Origin: Sporosarcina sp. FSL W7-1349
Lineage (GTDB): Bacteria; Bacillota; Bacilli; Bacillales_A; Planococcaceae
Assembly (NCBI RefSeq): GCF_038003045.1
Contig: NZ_JBBOOK010000001.1
Span: 1,488,001 to 1,552,000 of the forward strand
Reading direction: 5' to 3'
Length of the DNA stretch: 64,000 nucleotides
The notes beneath the pieces are model-generated. The model searched no databases, was not told the DNA's origin, and saw nothing but the letters and a program-made list of their open reading frames with translations. A program made the position numbers and the translations under genes. Below, one piece after another: positions 25,939-39,498 of the stretch; the stretch's first letter is position 1; the number at the start of each line of letters is the position of its first letter.

Positions 25939-26568
25939 TTATTTTAATAATCCTTGTTTCAATTTCCCATGCCACTCAAGCAATTCTCCAATCGAGTCCT
26001 CGCTGATGGCACCACTTTCCGAGGCTGCTTCGGTCAATGCACCGAAATCTGTCAAACTATTGTATGTCAATCCGGCAGATGCGAACGCTTCATCCGCCTT
26101 CTGCAGTTCATACGTGAAAATGGATACGATCCCTGTCACTTCGACCCCTTCCGAACGAAGGGCTTCGGCTGCATTCAAGCTGCTGCCGCCAGTGGAGATC
26201 AAATCTTCAATAATGACGGCTTTGTCCGTGTCCGCGATTTTCCCTTCAATCTGCCGGCTGCGGCCATGGCCTTTCGCTTTGGAACGGATATAGACCATCG
26301 GCAATCCAAGAATATCGGCGACCCATGCGGCATGTGGGATACCGGCCGTTGCCGTTCCCGCGATGACCGTGGTCTCCGGATAATTTTCTCGAACAAGGTT
26401 GGCCAGGCCTTCCGCAATCTGTTTCCGGCCAACCGGATCGGACATCGTCAACCGATTATCACAATAGATAGGAGATTTGATCCCCGAAGCCCAAGTGAAT
26501 GGATCTTGCGGGCTTAACGCCACCGCCCCGACATTCAAGAGAATTTTCGCTATATCTTTCTTTTCCAT
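25939..26568 (-). CDS. pyrE: Orotate phosphoribosyltransferase
   Basis: Converts orotate and PRPP to OMP, the penultimate step of UMP synthesis. 209 residues, normal for the family. The PRPP-binding motif VIIEDLISTGGSS is at about 117-130, the flexible-loop KAKGHGR near 92-98, and the conserved WASGIKSPIYCDNR near the N-terminus. It is the last gene of the operon, three bases after pyrF, with the operon terminator immediately behind it. Confidence 0.97.
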   Translation of the reverse strand: MEKKDIAKILLNVGAVALSPQDPFTWASGIKSPIYCDNRLTMSDPVGRKQIAEGLANLVRENYPETTVIAGTATAGIPHAAWVADILGLPMVYIRSKAKGHGRSRQIEGKIADTDKAVIIEDLISTGGSSLNAAEALRSEGVEVTGIVSIFTYELQKADEAFASAGLTYNSLTDFGALTEAASESGAISEDSIGELLEWHGKLKQGLLK

Positions 26569-26571
26569 ATA

Positions 26572-28962
<2,391 letters not shown>

Positions 28963-28966
<4 letters not shown>

Positions 28967-31900
28967 ACTGGTACCTCCTGCTTTGGCATTTCCTCCATTT
29001 GGAACGTCATCGATTCGATTACTTGGAGAGTCGCTTCCGCAGTATCCAAGGAAGTGAAGCATGGAACGCCGTTTTCCACCGCTTCCCGGCGAATCCGGAA
29101 GCCGTCACGTTCCGGCTGCTTCCCTTTCGTTAACGTGTTAATGATGAATTGCGCTTCGCCTTTTTGGATGACATCGAGCAAGTCTGGTCCCTCCGAACCG
29201 ATTTTCTCCACGGTTTCTACAGAGATTCCGGCTTCTTTCAAAGCTTTTGCCGTTCCTTCCGTCGCCAAAATATGATAGCCGATATTCCGGAAGCGTTTAG
29301 CCAAGCTGATTGTTTCTTCTTTGTCTTTATCCGCAACGGTCATCAGGACGGAACCATGGCCTTTGATCTCCATGCCGGCTGCGACCAGGCCTTTATACAA
29401 TGCTTTCTCGAGGGTTGTATCTTTCCCCATGACTTCCCCGGTCGATTTCATCTCAGGTCCGAGTGTAATATCAACACGGCGCAGTTTCGCGAAGGAGAAG
29501 ACAGGCACTTTCACATAGACGCCTTCCGGAGCAGGAGCCAGTCCTGTTTTATAGCCTTGATCCGTAATGGTTTGTCCCATAATGGCTTTCGTCGCGACGT
29601 TAGCCATCGGGATATTCGTAATCTTGCTAAGGAATGGCACTGTCCGGCTGGAACGCGGGTTCACTTCAATGACATACACCTCGCCATCCGAGATGACATA
29701 TTGGATATTCAGCAAGCCGACGATGTTTAACCCTCTAGCCAATCTTGTCGTGTAATCGACCAATGTTTCCACTTGGCGCTCTGTCAAGTTTTGTGGAGGG
29801 AATACGGCAATTGAGTCTCCTGAGTGGACACCCGCCCGCTCGATATGCTCCATGATTCCTGGGATAACGACGTTCGTTCCGTCGCTAATCGCGTCGACTT
29901 CGATTTCTGTTCCCGTCAAGTATCGGTCGATCAATACCGGATGCTCGGGGCTTGCTTCCACCGCATGTTCCATGTAATGAAGTAATTCTTCTTCGCGGTA
30001 GACGATTTCCATCGCGCGGCCCCCAAGAACGTAAGATGGGCGAACGAGAACTGGATAGCCGATTTCATTGGCGATGCCTACTGCTTCCGGCACGGAGACT
30101 GCTGTTTTCCCAAGCGGTTGCGGAATGCCGATCTCATGCAAAGCACGTTCGAATTTATCACGATTTTCCGCACGGTCGATGTCTTCCAAGGAAGTTCCGA
30201 GGATTTTCACACCGCGTGCTTCCAAACCAGCCGCCAAGTTGATGGCCGTTTGCCCGCCGAATTGGACGATGACGCCCTCCGGCTGTTCCAAGTCGATGAT
30301 GTGCATGACATCTTCTAGCGTCAATGGTTCAAAATATAATTTATCGGAAATTGAGAAGTCCGTCGACACGGTTTCCGGGTTGTTATTGACAATGATCGCT
30401 TCGTACCCCGCCTGTTGAATCGCCCAAACCGAGTGAACGGTCGCATAGTCGAACTCGACCCCTTGTCCAATACGGATTGGACCGGAACCGAGGACGAGAA
30501 CACTTTTCTTCTCGGATTGGATAAATTCGTTTTCCTCTTCATATGTTCCGTAGAAGTAAGGTGTATCCGATTCAAACTCGCCCGCGCACGTATCCACTTT
30601 TTTATAGACTGGGATGATACCTTGCTCTTTACGGAAGTCATAAACGGCTCGCTCATCCGAATTCCATAATTCGGCGATTGTCACATCTGCGAATCCCATC
30701 CGTTTCGCCTTATATAAGGTAGTTTCATCAAATGGGTTTTCCTTCAAGATAGCCTCGAACTTGACGATGTTCTCCAATTTCCGAAGGAAGAATACGTCAA
30801 TCATGCTCCAGTCATGAAGCGTTTCAACCGTCACCCCTCTGCGCAGCGCTTCGCCTATGAAGAACAGGCGCTCGTCGCCCGCACGTCGGATCCGTTGTTC
30901 AATCCATTCATCCGACATTTCAGAGCCATTTTTCAGGGATAGCCCGAATTGGCCGGTTTCAAGGGAACGGACCGCTTTCAAGATGGACTCTTCGAACGTC
31001 CGGCCGATCGCCATCACTTCCCCGGTCGCTTTCATTTGCGTTCCGAGATTCCGTTTAGCCGATTCGAATTTATCAAACGGCCAGCGCGGGATTTTCGTAA
31101 CGACATAGTCTAGCGTCGGTTCGAAACAAGCATATGTCGTCCCCGTAACAGGATTCATCATTTCATCTAGTGTCAAGCCAACCGCGATTTTTGCCGCAAG
31201 CTTGGCAATCGGATAACCGGTCGCTTTTGAGGCAAGGGCGGATGAGCGGCTGACCCGCGGATTCACCTCGATGATATAGTAATCGAAGCTATGCGGATCC
31301 AAAGCAAGTTGGACGTTACAGCCGCCTTCGATTTTCAAAGCGCGGATGATTTTCAGAGATACATTGCGCAGCATTTGATTTTCCCGGTCTGACATTGTTT
31401 GGCACGGAGCTGCGACGATGGAGTCCCCTGTATGAATACCGACCGCATCGACATTTTCCATATTACAAACGACAATGGCGTTATCCGCGGAGTCCCGCAT
31501 CACTTCATACTCGATTTCCTTGAAGCCAGCTATCGATTTTTCGAGCAGACATTGCGTAACCGGGCTATATTTCAATCCGCTTGCAACAATTTCCTCTAGA
31601 TCTTCGTCGTTGTAGCAAATTCCGCCGCCTGTTCCGCCGAGCGTAAAGGCTGGGCGGACGATGACCGGATAGCCGATTTCCGCGACAAACGCACGGGCTT
31701 CCTCAATATTATGGATAATTTCACTTTCCGGGACAGGTTCACCTAATTCATTCATCAACGTTCGGAACAGGTCGCGGTCTTCCGCCTGATGGATGGCATC
31801 CAGTTTCGTACCTAGGATTTCCACATCTAGTTCATCCAAAATGCCTGATTCATGCAGCTCAATCGCCATATTCAGGCCTGTCTGACCTCCGAGTGTCGGA

Positions 31901-32160
31901 AGGATGGCATCCGGACGTTCTTTACGGATGATACGGCTGACGAACTCGAGTGAAATCGGTTCGATATACACTTTATCCGCAATTTCCGTGTCGGTCATGA
32001 TCGTAGCCGGGTTCGAGTTGATGAGAATGACGCGGTATCCTTCCTCTTTTAATGAAAGGCAGGCTTGCGTTCCGGCATAGTCGAATTCTGCCGCTTGGCC
32101 GATGACGATCGGGCCGGACCCGATGACGAGGATCGTTTCTATATCTTGACGTTTAGGCAT
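28963..32160 (-). CDS. carB: Carbamoyl-phosphate synthase large subunit (pyrimidine-type)
   Basis: A 1065-residue synthetase making carbamoyl phosphate from ammonia, bicarbonate and two ATP. Two homologous ATP-grasp halves start near [21 protein letters not shown] and [16 protein letters not shown] (about 550), followed by a C-terminal allosteric MGS-like domain (about 935-1060). Length is normal. It overlaps carA by 8 bases and pyrK by 4. Its place inside the pyr operon marks it as the pyrimidine-specific isozyme (pyrAB of B. subtilis). Confidence 0.97.
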
Positions 32161-33256
32161 TGGTATGCTCCTTTCCGTTGCTCGTTTTCATGAAATCGGT
32201 GAATCTTCCGAACAGATGAATCGAATCTTCAGGGCCCGGCGATGCTTCCGGATGGAACTGGACCGAGAATGCTTGGTATTGTTCGCTTTTCAATCCTTCG
32301 ATCGAGCCATCATTCAATGCGATATGGGTCACTTCCAGACCTGTTCCCGCGAGTGATGCTTCGTCCACCGCGTAGCCATGACATTGGGCTGTCAGTTCAG
32401 TCCGGCCGGTTGCCAATTCTTTCACCGGGTGGTTCCCTCCGTTATGCCCGTTTTTCAGCTTCACAGTTTTTGCCCCGCAAGCTAACGCGAACAGTTGATG
32501 GCCAAGTCCGATGCCGAAGATCGGCGCTTTGCCAAGCAATTCCTTGATGATATCCACTGCGCCTTCCACGTCTTTCGGATTGCCGGGACCGTTGGAAAGG
32601 ACGATACCATCCGGGCTGAGGGCCAATATTTCTTCAGATGAAGTATTATACGGCACGACTACGACGTCACAGTCCTTGTTATTCAATTCACGAAGGATGC
32701 CATGTTTCATACCGTAGTCGATCAAGACAACCCGCTTGCCGCGGCCTGGGCTTGGATAGGATTTTCTTGTCGAAACCCGTGCCACTAGGTCGGTCGGTAA
32801 TGTTGTTGCTTGTACTTCCGCAATTTTTTCCTCGATGTTCGGTTCTTCTCCCGCCGCTGTCAAGATCCCTTTCAAGGAGCCCTTATCCCGCAGGAGGCGA
32901 GTCAATTTCCGTGTATCAATCCCTTGGATTCCCGGAATCCCTTTAATGGATAATAACTCATCTAACGTCATGCTGCTTCTGAAGTTGGAAGGCTCGTCCG
33001 CCAATTCCCGTACGACCAGTCCGTTAATGGCCAAATCGATCGATTCATAATCATCGCGATTAATGCCGTAATTTCCGATCAATGGATACGTCATGACAAT
33101 AATCTGTCCACATGCAGATGGGTTGGAAATGACTTCCTGATAACCTGTCATTCCTGTGGAAAACGTTGTTTCACCGATGGAAGCTTCATCGGAACCGAAA
33201 GCGATTCCTTCAAAAATAGAGCCATCTTCTAAAATGAGTAATCGTTTTTTCATCAT
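32153..33256 (-). CDS. carA: Carbamoyl-phosphate synthase small (glutaminase) subunit
   Basis: A 367-residue glutamine amidotransferase subunit. The N-terminal CPSase small domain (about 1-165) is followed by a class I GATase domain. At the nucleophile-elbow position the sequence reads [15 protein letters not shown], so Gly stands where the family normally has the nucleophilic Cys (G-I-C-L-G-H-Q). The His of [12 protein letters not shown] is present. If this is correct, the subunit may not hydrolyse glutamine and the enzyme would depend on free ammonia. The start overlaps the pyrC stop (ATGA). Confidence 0.95.
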   Translation of the reverse strand: MMKKRLLILEDGSIFEGIAFGSDEASIGETTFSTGMTGYQEVISNPSACGQIIVMTYPLIGNYGINRDDYESIDLAINGLVVRELADEPSNFRSSMTLDELLSIKGIPGIQGIDTRKLTRLLRDKGSLKGILTAAGEEPNIEEKIAEVQATTLPTDLVARVSTRKSYPSPGRGKRVVLIDYGMKHGILRELNNKDCDVVVVPYNTSSEEILALSPDGIVLSNGPGNPKDVEGAVDIIKELLGKAPIFGIGLGHQLFALACGAKTVKLKNGHNGGNHPVKELATGRTELTAQCHGYAVDEASLAGTGLEVTHIALNDGSIEGLKSEQYQAFSVQFHPEASPGPEDSIHLFGRFTDFMKTSNGKEHTNA

Positions 33257-34530
33257 TCAGCATCCTCCCAGACGACTTTTCCGCCGTAAATCGTTTTAAC
33301 CGGCCAACCTGTACATTGCTGGCCATCGAACGGTGTATTCTTCCCTTTGGATAGGAAGGTGTTGCGGTCGATTTCTTGTTCTTTTTCCAGATCGATCAGA
33401 ACCAGGTCTGCCTGTGCTCCGACTTCCAGCTTCCCATACGGCAATCCGAACACTTCGGCCGGCTTTGCGGTCATCCAATCAATCAATTGCTGCAGCGTCC
33501 ATTTCCCCTCCTTGACGAAATTCGTATACAGGAGTGGGAACGCCGTTTCGAATCCCGTGATGCCAAAAGGTGCTTTTTCCATTCCGACACTTTTCTCTTC
33601 CGCTGTATGCGGGGCATGGTCGGTCGCAATGCAGTCGATCGTGCCGTCGAGCAAACCTTCGCGGAGCGCCAGCAAATCCTCTTTTCCTCGCAATGGAGGG
33701 TTCATTTTCCAGTCTGCGTCATCTCCCGGAATATCATCTTCGCAAAGGAGCAAATGGTGCGGGCTTACTTCCGCCGTCACATGGATCCCTGCTTTCTTCG
33801 CGTCCCGGATCGTCCGGACGGATTCTTTCGTGCTGACATGGCATACGTGATAATGGGCTCCCGCCGCCTCGGCAAGGAGAATATCACGCGCGATATGTAC
33901 AGATTCCGCAATGGATGGAATGCCCGGAAGGCCCAATTCCTTATTGCGCTTCCCTTCGTGCATTGCACCTCCATAGATGAGGGTATTGTCTTCGCAATGC
34001 GCGACAATCGCCATACCGATTTGAGCCGCGTCTTGCATCGCCTCATACATCATGCCGGCCTGCTGGACACCTACCCCATCGTCGGTGAAAGCAAACGCAC
34101 CATGCTCTTTCAGTTCAGCCAAGTTAGTCCGTTCTTTTCCTGCTTCGCGGATTGTGATGGAGGCGTATGGCAATACACGGATCAAAGCGTTTTTGGCAAT
34201 TAAACCATTGACAAAATCTAAATTTTCTTTCGTGTCCGGCACAGGGCGGGTGTTCGGCATCGAACACACCGTCGTATAGCCGCCTTTTGCAGCTGCTAAC
34301 GTCCCGCTGGCGATAGTTTCTTTATGTTCTCCGCCCGGTTCACGCAAATGGACGTGGACATCGATGAATCCCGGAGAGAGAAACAGGCCGTTCCCTTCTA
34401 TGGTTTCAGCACCCTCCGGAGCAAGATCCGCACCAATTTCGGTAATTTTATCATCGGTTATTTTTACATCTGTATGTTGAAGTTGTCCTTCTTCGTTTAA
34501 GATTCGGACTCCTCGGATTAGTTTTTTCAT
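33253..34530 (-). CDS. pyrC: Dihydroorotase
   Basis: Cyclises carbamoyl aspartate to dihydroorotate. 425 residues, class I type. Zinc ligands lie in [13 protein letters not shown] (HxH near 59-61), AHCED, and [10 protein letters not shown]. It starts one base after the pyrB stop codon. A long ORF on the opposite strand (33376-34203) is a shadow of this gene. Length and motifs are normal. Confidence 0.97.
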   Translation of the reverse strand: MKKLIRGVRILNEEGQLQHTDVKITDDKITEIGADLAPEGAETIEGNGLFLSPGFIDVHVHLREPGGEHKETIASGTLAAAKGGYTTVCSMPNTRPVPDTKENLDFVNGLIAKNALIRVLPYASITIREAGKERTNLAELKEHGAFAFTDDGVGVQQAGMMYEAMQDAAQIGMAIVAHCEDNTLIYGGAMHEGKRNKELGLPGIPSIAESVHIARDILLAEAAGAHYHVCHVSTKESVRTIRDAKKAGIHVTAEVSPHHLLLCEDDIPGDDADWKMNPPLRGKEDLLALREGLLDGTIDCIATDHAPHTAEEKSVGMEKAPFGITGFETAFPLLYTNFVKEGKWTLQQLIDWMTAKPAEVFGLPYGKLEVGAQADLVLIDLEKEQEIDRNTFLSKGKNTPFDGQQCTGWPVKTIYGGKVVWEDAE

Positions 34531-34531
34531 G

Positions 34532-35443
<912 letters not shown>

Positions 35444-35483
35444 TCAACAGAAGTGCATGACTTTTACCAGTCAATCATACTCC

Positions 35484-35590
35484 CAAAAAAGAGCCTTTCC
35501 GTTCTTTGGAAAGGCTCGCGAGCAGCATACAGGAGTCCCGTAAAGGAGTCCGGCAAACGAACCTTTCCATATCTCTCTGGATAATGTTAA
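35484..35590 (-). promoter_or_regulatory. PyrR-dependent attenuator, uraA-pyrB intergenic
   Basis: On the minus strand the PyrR-binding loop motif TCCAGAGAG (35573-35581) is followed downstream by an intrinsic terminator: GAGCCTTTCC / GGAAAGGCTC with T6 (35484-35517). This is the classical Bacillales arrangement in which UMP/UTP-bound PyrR stabilises the anti-antiterminator and ends transcription before pyrB. Confidence 0.88.
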
Positions 35591-35600
35591 AAGGTGTGGG

Positions 35601-36887
35601 TTATTCAGTTTCATCCGCCAGGCTTTCATCTGTTCTGCCTGGGAGAATAAGGTTCAAGATGACACCAACGATGGCGGCCAGCGCCATGCCGCCGATTTGG
35701 AATGTCTCGCTCACTTGGATGGTCGCACCTCCGACACCGATGACCAGAATGACCGAGGCGATGACCAAGTTGCGTTGATTCCCGAAATCGACCTTATGAT
35801 CAACGAGCATTCGCAATCCGGATGACGCGATGATTCCAAACAGGAGAATGGAAATTCCCCCCAAAACCGCTGTAGGGATAGTCTGGATCATCGCCATCAT
35901 TTTACCGATGAAGGAGAAGATGATGGCAAACACGGCAGCCCCCATGATGACGTAGACACTGTACACCCGGGTGATCGCCATGACACCGATGTTTTCCCCA
36001 TACGTCGTCTTTGGCGGCCCGCCGAGCAGGCCACTGATCAGCGTCCCAAGCCCATCACCTAGGATTGAACGGTTTAGACCGGGATCTTTGATGAAATCCT
36101 TTTCCACAACCCGGCCGAGTACAAGCTGGTGGCCGATATGCTCAGAAATGGTGACAATCGATATCGGCACCATGATTAGCAGCAAGGTAGGCGTGATGAC
36201 AAATTCATAATCGACACCGGGAATTAGGAATTCCGGTATTTCCAGCCAAGCCGCATCTCGCACCGGTTGCCAATCGAGGATTCCGATGAATCCGGAGTAG
36301 ATGTATCCGACGATGATACCGATCAGCACCGGCATCAAGCTGATAACTCCCCGAAAGAACATAAGGCAGATAATGGCCGATGCTAATGTAACTAATGCTG
36401 CCGAGAAGTGCAGCAGATTATAGACGCTTTCGCCACCCACTTCAATCGTGCTGGCCATATTGACTGCTACTGGCGCCACTCCGAGCCCGATGACCATGAT
36501 GACCGGCCCCACCACGATCGGAGGCAGCAGTTTCATGATCCATGCCGACCCGGTGGTCCATATGAGAAGCGAGATGATCGCATAGACTAGCGACACGAAC
36601 ATGCTTCCGATCATCGCGCTGCCAATGCCTCCCGTTTCTGTCGCAGCCAAGATCGGTGCGATAAAGGCGAACGAAGATCCGAGATATGCCGGTACTTTGA
36701 AGCCGGTCACTAGGACAAAGACAATCGTTGCAATCCCGCTTGTCAACAGCGCGATGGCGGGACTGAGTCCGACTAGTTTCGGGACTAAAATAGTCGCTCC
36801 GAACATTGCAAACATATGTTGCAAACTTAAGGCAAGCCATTTATCGATAGGCGGCTTTTGATGCACATCCAGAACTTTTCCGTTCAT
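35601..36887 (-). CDS. uraA: Uracil permease
   Basis: A 428-residue NCS2-family uracil:proton symporter (pyrP in B. subtilis) with about 14 membrane segments. FAMFGATILVPKLVG near the N-terminus and the family signature ISEHIGHQLVLGRVV near 235 are present. It lies 26 bases after pyrR. In B. subtilis an attenuator sits in that interval; here there is no room for one. An attenuator follows the gene before pyrB. Confidence 0.95.
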   Translation of the reverse strand: MNGKVLDVHQKPPIDKWLALSLQHMFAMFGATILVPKLVGLSPAIALLTSGIATIVFVLVTGFKVPAYLGSSFAFIAPILAATETGGIGSAMIGSMFVSLVYAIISLLIWTTGSAWIMKLLPPIVVGPVIMVIGLGVAPVAVNMASTIEVGGESVYNLLHFSAALVTLASAIICLMFFRGVISLMPVLIGIIVGYIYSGFIGILDWQPVRDAAWLEIPEFLIPGVDYEFVITPTLLLIMVPISIVTISEHIGHQLVLGRVVEKDFIKDPGLNRSILGDGLGTLISGLLGGPPKTTYGENIGVMAITRVYSVYVIMGAAVFAIIFSFIGKMMAMIQTIPTAVLGGISILLFGIIASSGLRMLVDHKVDFGNQRNLVIASVILVIGVGGATIQVSETFQIGGMALAAIVGVILNLILPGRTDESLADETE

Positions 36888-36913
36888 AATTTCCTTTTCC
36901 TCCGCGACGCTTT

Positions 36914-37633
<720 letters not shown>

Positions 37634-37635
37634 TC

Positions 37636-37664
37636 AGTATACCTCTGTATTGTTTGCTTGTCAA
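37636..37664 (-). promoter_or_regulatory. Sigma-A promoter of the pyr operon
   Basis: Minus strand TTGACA (37659-37664), a 17-base spacer and TATACT (37636-37641): a near-consensus sigma-A promoter about 180 bases before pyrR. Confidence 0.85.
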
Positions 37665-37701
37665 TAAGTTGTACACTTTATTAATTTATCAATGGGTCCA
37701 G

Positions 37702-38616
37702 TCAAATTTCCCCTTCTCTCAACTCGTCAAGCAGTTGCTGGAAATCATCGGGTAAAGGGCTGCTGAACTCTAGATATTCCTCCGTTGAAGGATGCGTAAA
37801 TCCAAGCGTTCCCGCGTGAAGGACCTGGCCCCCGAAATCGATTGTCTTCTTTGGTCCGTATTTCGGATCTCCGACAAGCGGGAAACCGATATACTTCATA
37901 TGAACCCGGATTTGATGGGTCCGCCCTGTTTCCAAACGGCATTCGACTAACGTATAGTCGCCGAAACGCTCTAACACTTTGAAATGGGTGACGGCATGTT
38001 TTCCGTTGTCCGCAACAGTCATGCTTTGCCGGTCCCGTGGATCCCGACCGATTGGTGCGTCGATAGTGCCGTTATCATGTGCGATATGTCCGTGGACAAG
38101 CGCCGTGTAAACGCGCGTGACCGTTTTCTCCACCAATTGATTCACAAGGGAGACATGCGCCTGATCGTTCTTCGCCACCATCAACAAACCGGTAGTATCT
38201 TTATCGATCCGGTGGACAATCCCGGGACGAAGCACTCCGTTAATACCCGATAGATCTGTGCAATGGTGCATCAATCCATTGACGACCGTGCCGGTCATAT
38301 GGCCGGGAGCCGGGTGGACGACCATGCCACGGGGCTTGTTGACGACGAGGACATCTTTGTCCTCATACACGATATCCAACCCCAGATCTTCCGCCACGAC
38401 GTCCAGTTCTTCCGGTTCTGGCTCATCGACAAGGATGATCTCTCCGGGATTCACTTTATAATTCGGCTTCACCGGTTTATCGGCAACCAACACAAGACCA
38501 CTTTTCAGCCATTGCTGGATTTGTGTCCGAGACCATTCCGGCTGAAGCTCGCTTAATGCCTTGTCAATCCGGGTTCCTTTTTGTTCCTCTGTAATTTCGA
38601 TTTCAATTTTTCCCAT
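37702..38616 (-). CDS. RluD-family 23S rRNA pseudouridine synthase (YlyB-like)
   Basis: A 304-residue pseudouridine synthase of the RluA/RluD group. An N-terminal S4 RNA-binding domain (about 10-75) is followed by the catalytic domain with the conserved Asp in HRIDKDTTGLLMVAKN (about 138-153). It modifies uridines in 23S rRNA. It starts directly after the lspA stop codon, so the two are co-transcribed, as in B. subtilis where ylyB follows lspA. The exact target uridine is not evident. Confidence 0.93.
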   Translation of the reverse strand: MGKIEIEITEEQKGTRIDKALSELQPEWSRTQIQQWLKSGLVLVADKPVKPNYKVNPGEIILVDEPEPEELDVVAEDLGLDIVYEDKDVLVVNKPRGMVVHPAPGHMTGTVVNGLMHHCTDLSGINGVLRPGIVHRIDKDTTGLLMVAKNDQAHVSLVNQLVEKTVTRVYTALVHGHIAHDNGTIDAPIGRDPRDRQSMTVADNGKHAVTHFKVLERFGDYTLVECRLETGRTHQIRVHMKYIGFPLVGDPKYGPKKTIDFGGQVLHAGTLGFTHPSTEEYLEFSSPLPDDFQQLLDELREGEI

Positions 38617-39099
38617 TCAGGACACCTTTTCCTTTTTCTTATTCTTCATTTCATCCATGAAAAGATGGAAAATGATTAAAATCACACCTACGGTTAACGC
38701 AGCATCCGCCACATTGAAAATCGGGAAGTCGTAATTGATGACGGGAATCAGGACATCGACAAAATCGACGACCTCTTTCCTCCATAATCGATCGATGAAA
38801 TTCCCAATCGCTCCTCCCAACAAAAGCATCAAGCTCAGGCCAAACAATGGATAGCCTTTCGCTTCTTTATGGAAAAAATAAATGATGCCGCCAATGACAA
38901 TAACCGTCACAATATAGAATAACCACATTTGGCCTTCGAGCATTCCCCATGCCGCTCCCCGATTCCGATGGGACAGCAATCCTAGATAAGGTTCCATGAT
39001 TCCGATCCGTTCATTCAGCTCCATGTTTTGTACGACGAGCCATTTTGTCCATTGATCCAAGATGATCACGAATACCGCCACTGCGTAATAAATGAGCAA
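38617..39099 (-). CDS. lspA: Lipoprotein signal peptidase (TTG start)
   Basis: A membrane aspartyl protease that removes lipoprotein signal peptides. About 160 residues with four membrane segments. The catalytic aspartates are in GNFIDRLW and FNVADAALTVG. The frame extends to an ATG at 39141, but CGGAGG lies 8 bases before the TTG at 39099, giving MLIYYAVAVF, the usual beginning and length. An ileS terminator and a dispersed repeat lie upstream. Confidence 0.93.
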   Translation of the reverse strand: MLIYYAVAVFVIILDQWTKWLVVQNMELNERIGIMEPYLGLLSHRNRGAAWGMLEGQMWLFYIVTVIVIGGIIYFFHKEAKGYPLFGLSLMLLLGGAIGNFIDRLWRKEVVDFVDVLIPVINYDFPIFNVADAALTVGVILIIFHLFMDEMKNKKKEKVS

Positions 39100-39151
39100 T
39101 CCCACAACCTCCGTCCGACAGTTTCGTTTATATTCTACCATACGAAAGGTA

Positions 39152-39192
39152 AAAAAAGCCGCCCGCGCCTTATCCGGCTATTCGGGCAGCTT
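39152..39192 (-). terminator. Terminator between ileS and lspA
   Basis: Minus-strand hairpin built on AGCTGCCCG / CGGGCGGCT followed by T7. It lies after the repeat R3 and 53 bases before lspA. No clear promoter for lspA was found, so lspA-rluD may depend on readthrough or on an unrecognised promoter. Confidence 0.6.
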
Positions 39193-39225
39193 TGTGACTT
39201 TATAAAATGAACATTATCATCAAAC

Positions 39226-39457
39226 CGTTGCTTTCCGTTCCAGGCGGACGCTTTCCGCGGGGCGCGGGTGAGCCAATCGAACAACGAAGGGTTCGATTTG
39301 CCGTATTTCTGCGCATTTCGCAGAAATTAAGGCATCCCGTGCTGCCAAACGCTTTGCTTTTTGGCGCAAAAGCCGTTCTGCATTACGGCTTTTCCTGCGG
39401 GGTCTCACCATTCGCGCTTCACCCCGCAGGAGTCGCCGCCTTCCACTCCAAGCAACT
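39226..39457. repeat. Dispersed palindromic repeat, copy R3, interrupted by a 118 bp segment
   Basis: Flanks are nearly identical to R1 (8737-8865) in the same orientation. Between GTGAGCC and TCCTGCGGGG, where R1 has 15 bases, this copy carries 118 bases (39275-39392). That segment includes its own stem-loop TTGCCGTATTTCTGCG ... CGCAGAAATTAAGGCA (39298-39334). The stem-loop recurs near ylmC at 45921. The whole gap 39100-39498 is otherwise only the terminator at 39152. Confidence 0.78.
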
Positions 39458-39498
39458 ACGGTCATTAAGCACATGTTATCTGTTCATTCTTTATAGCA

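Noticed and set aside
33376..34203. A 275-codon ORF on the plus strand
   Set aside because: It lies wholly opposite pyrC, has no ribosome-binding site and its translation shows no recognisable domain; it is a shadow of codon bias.
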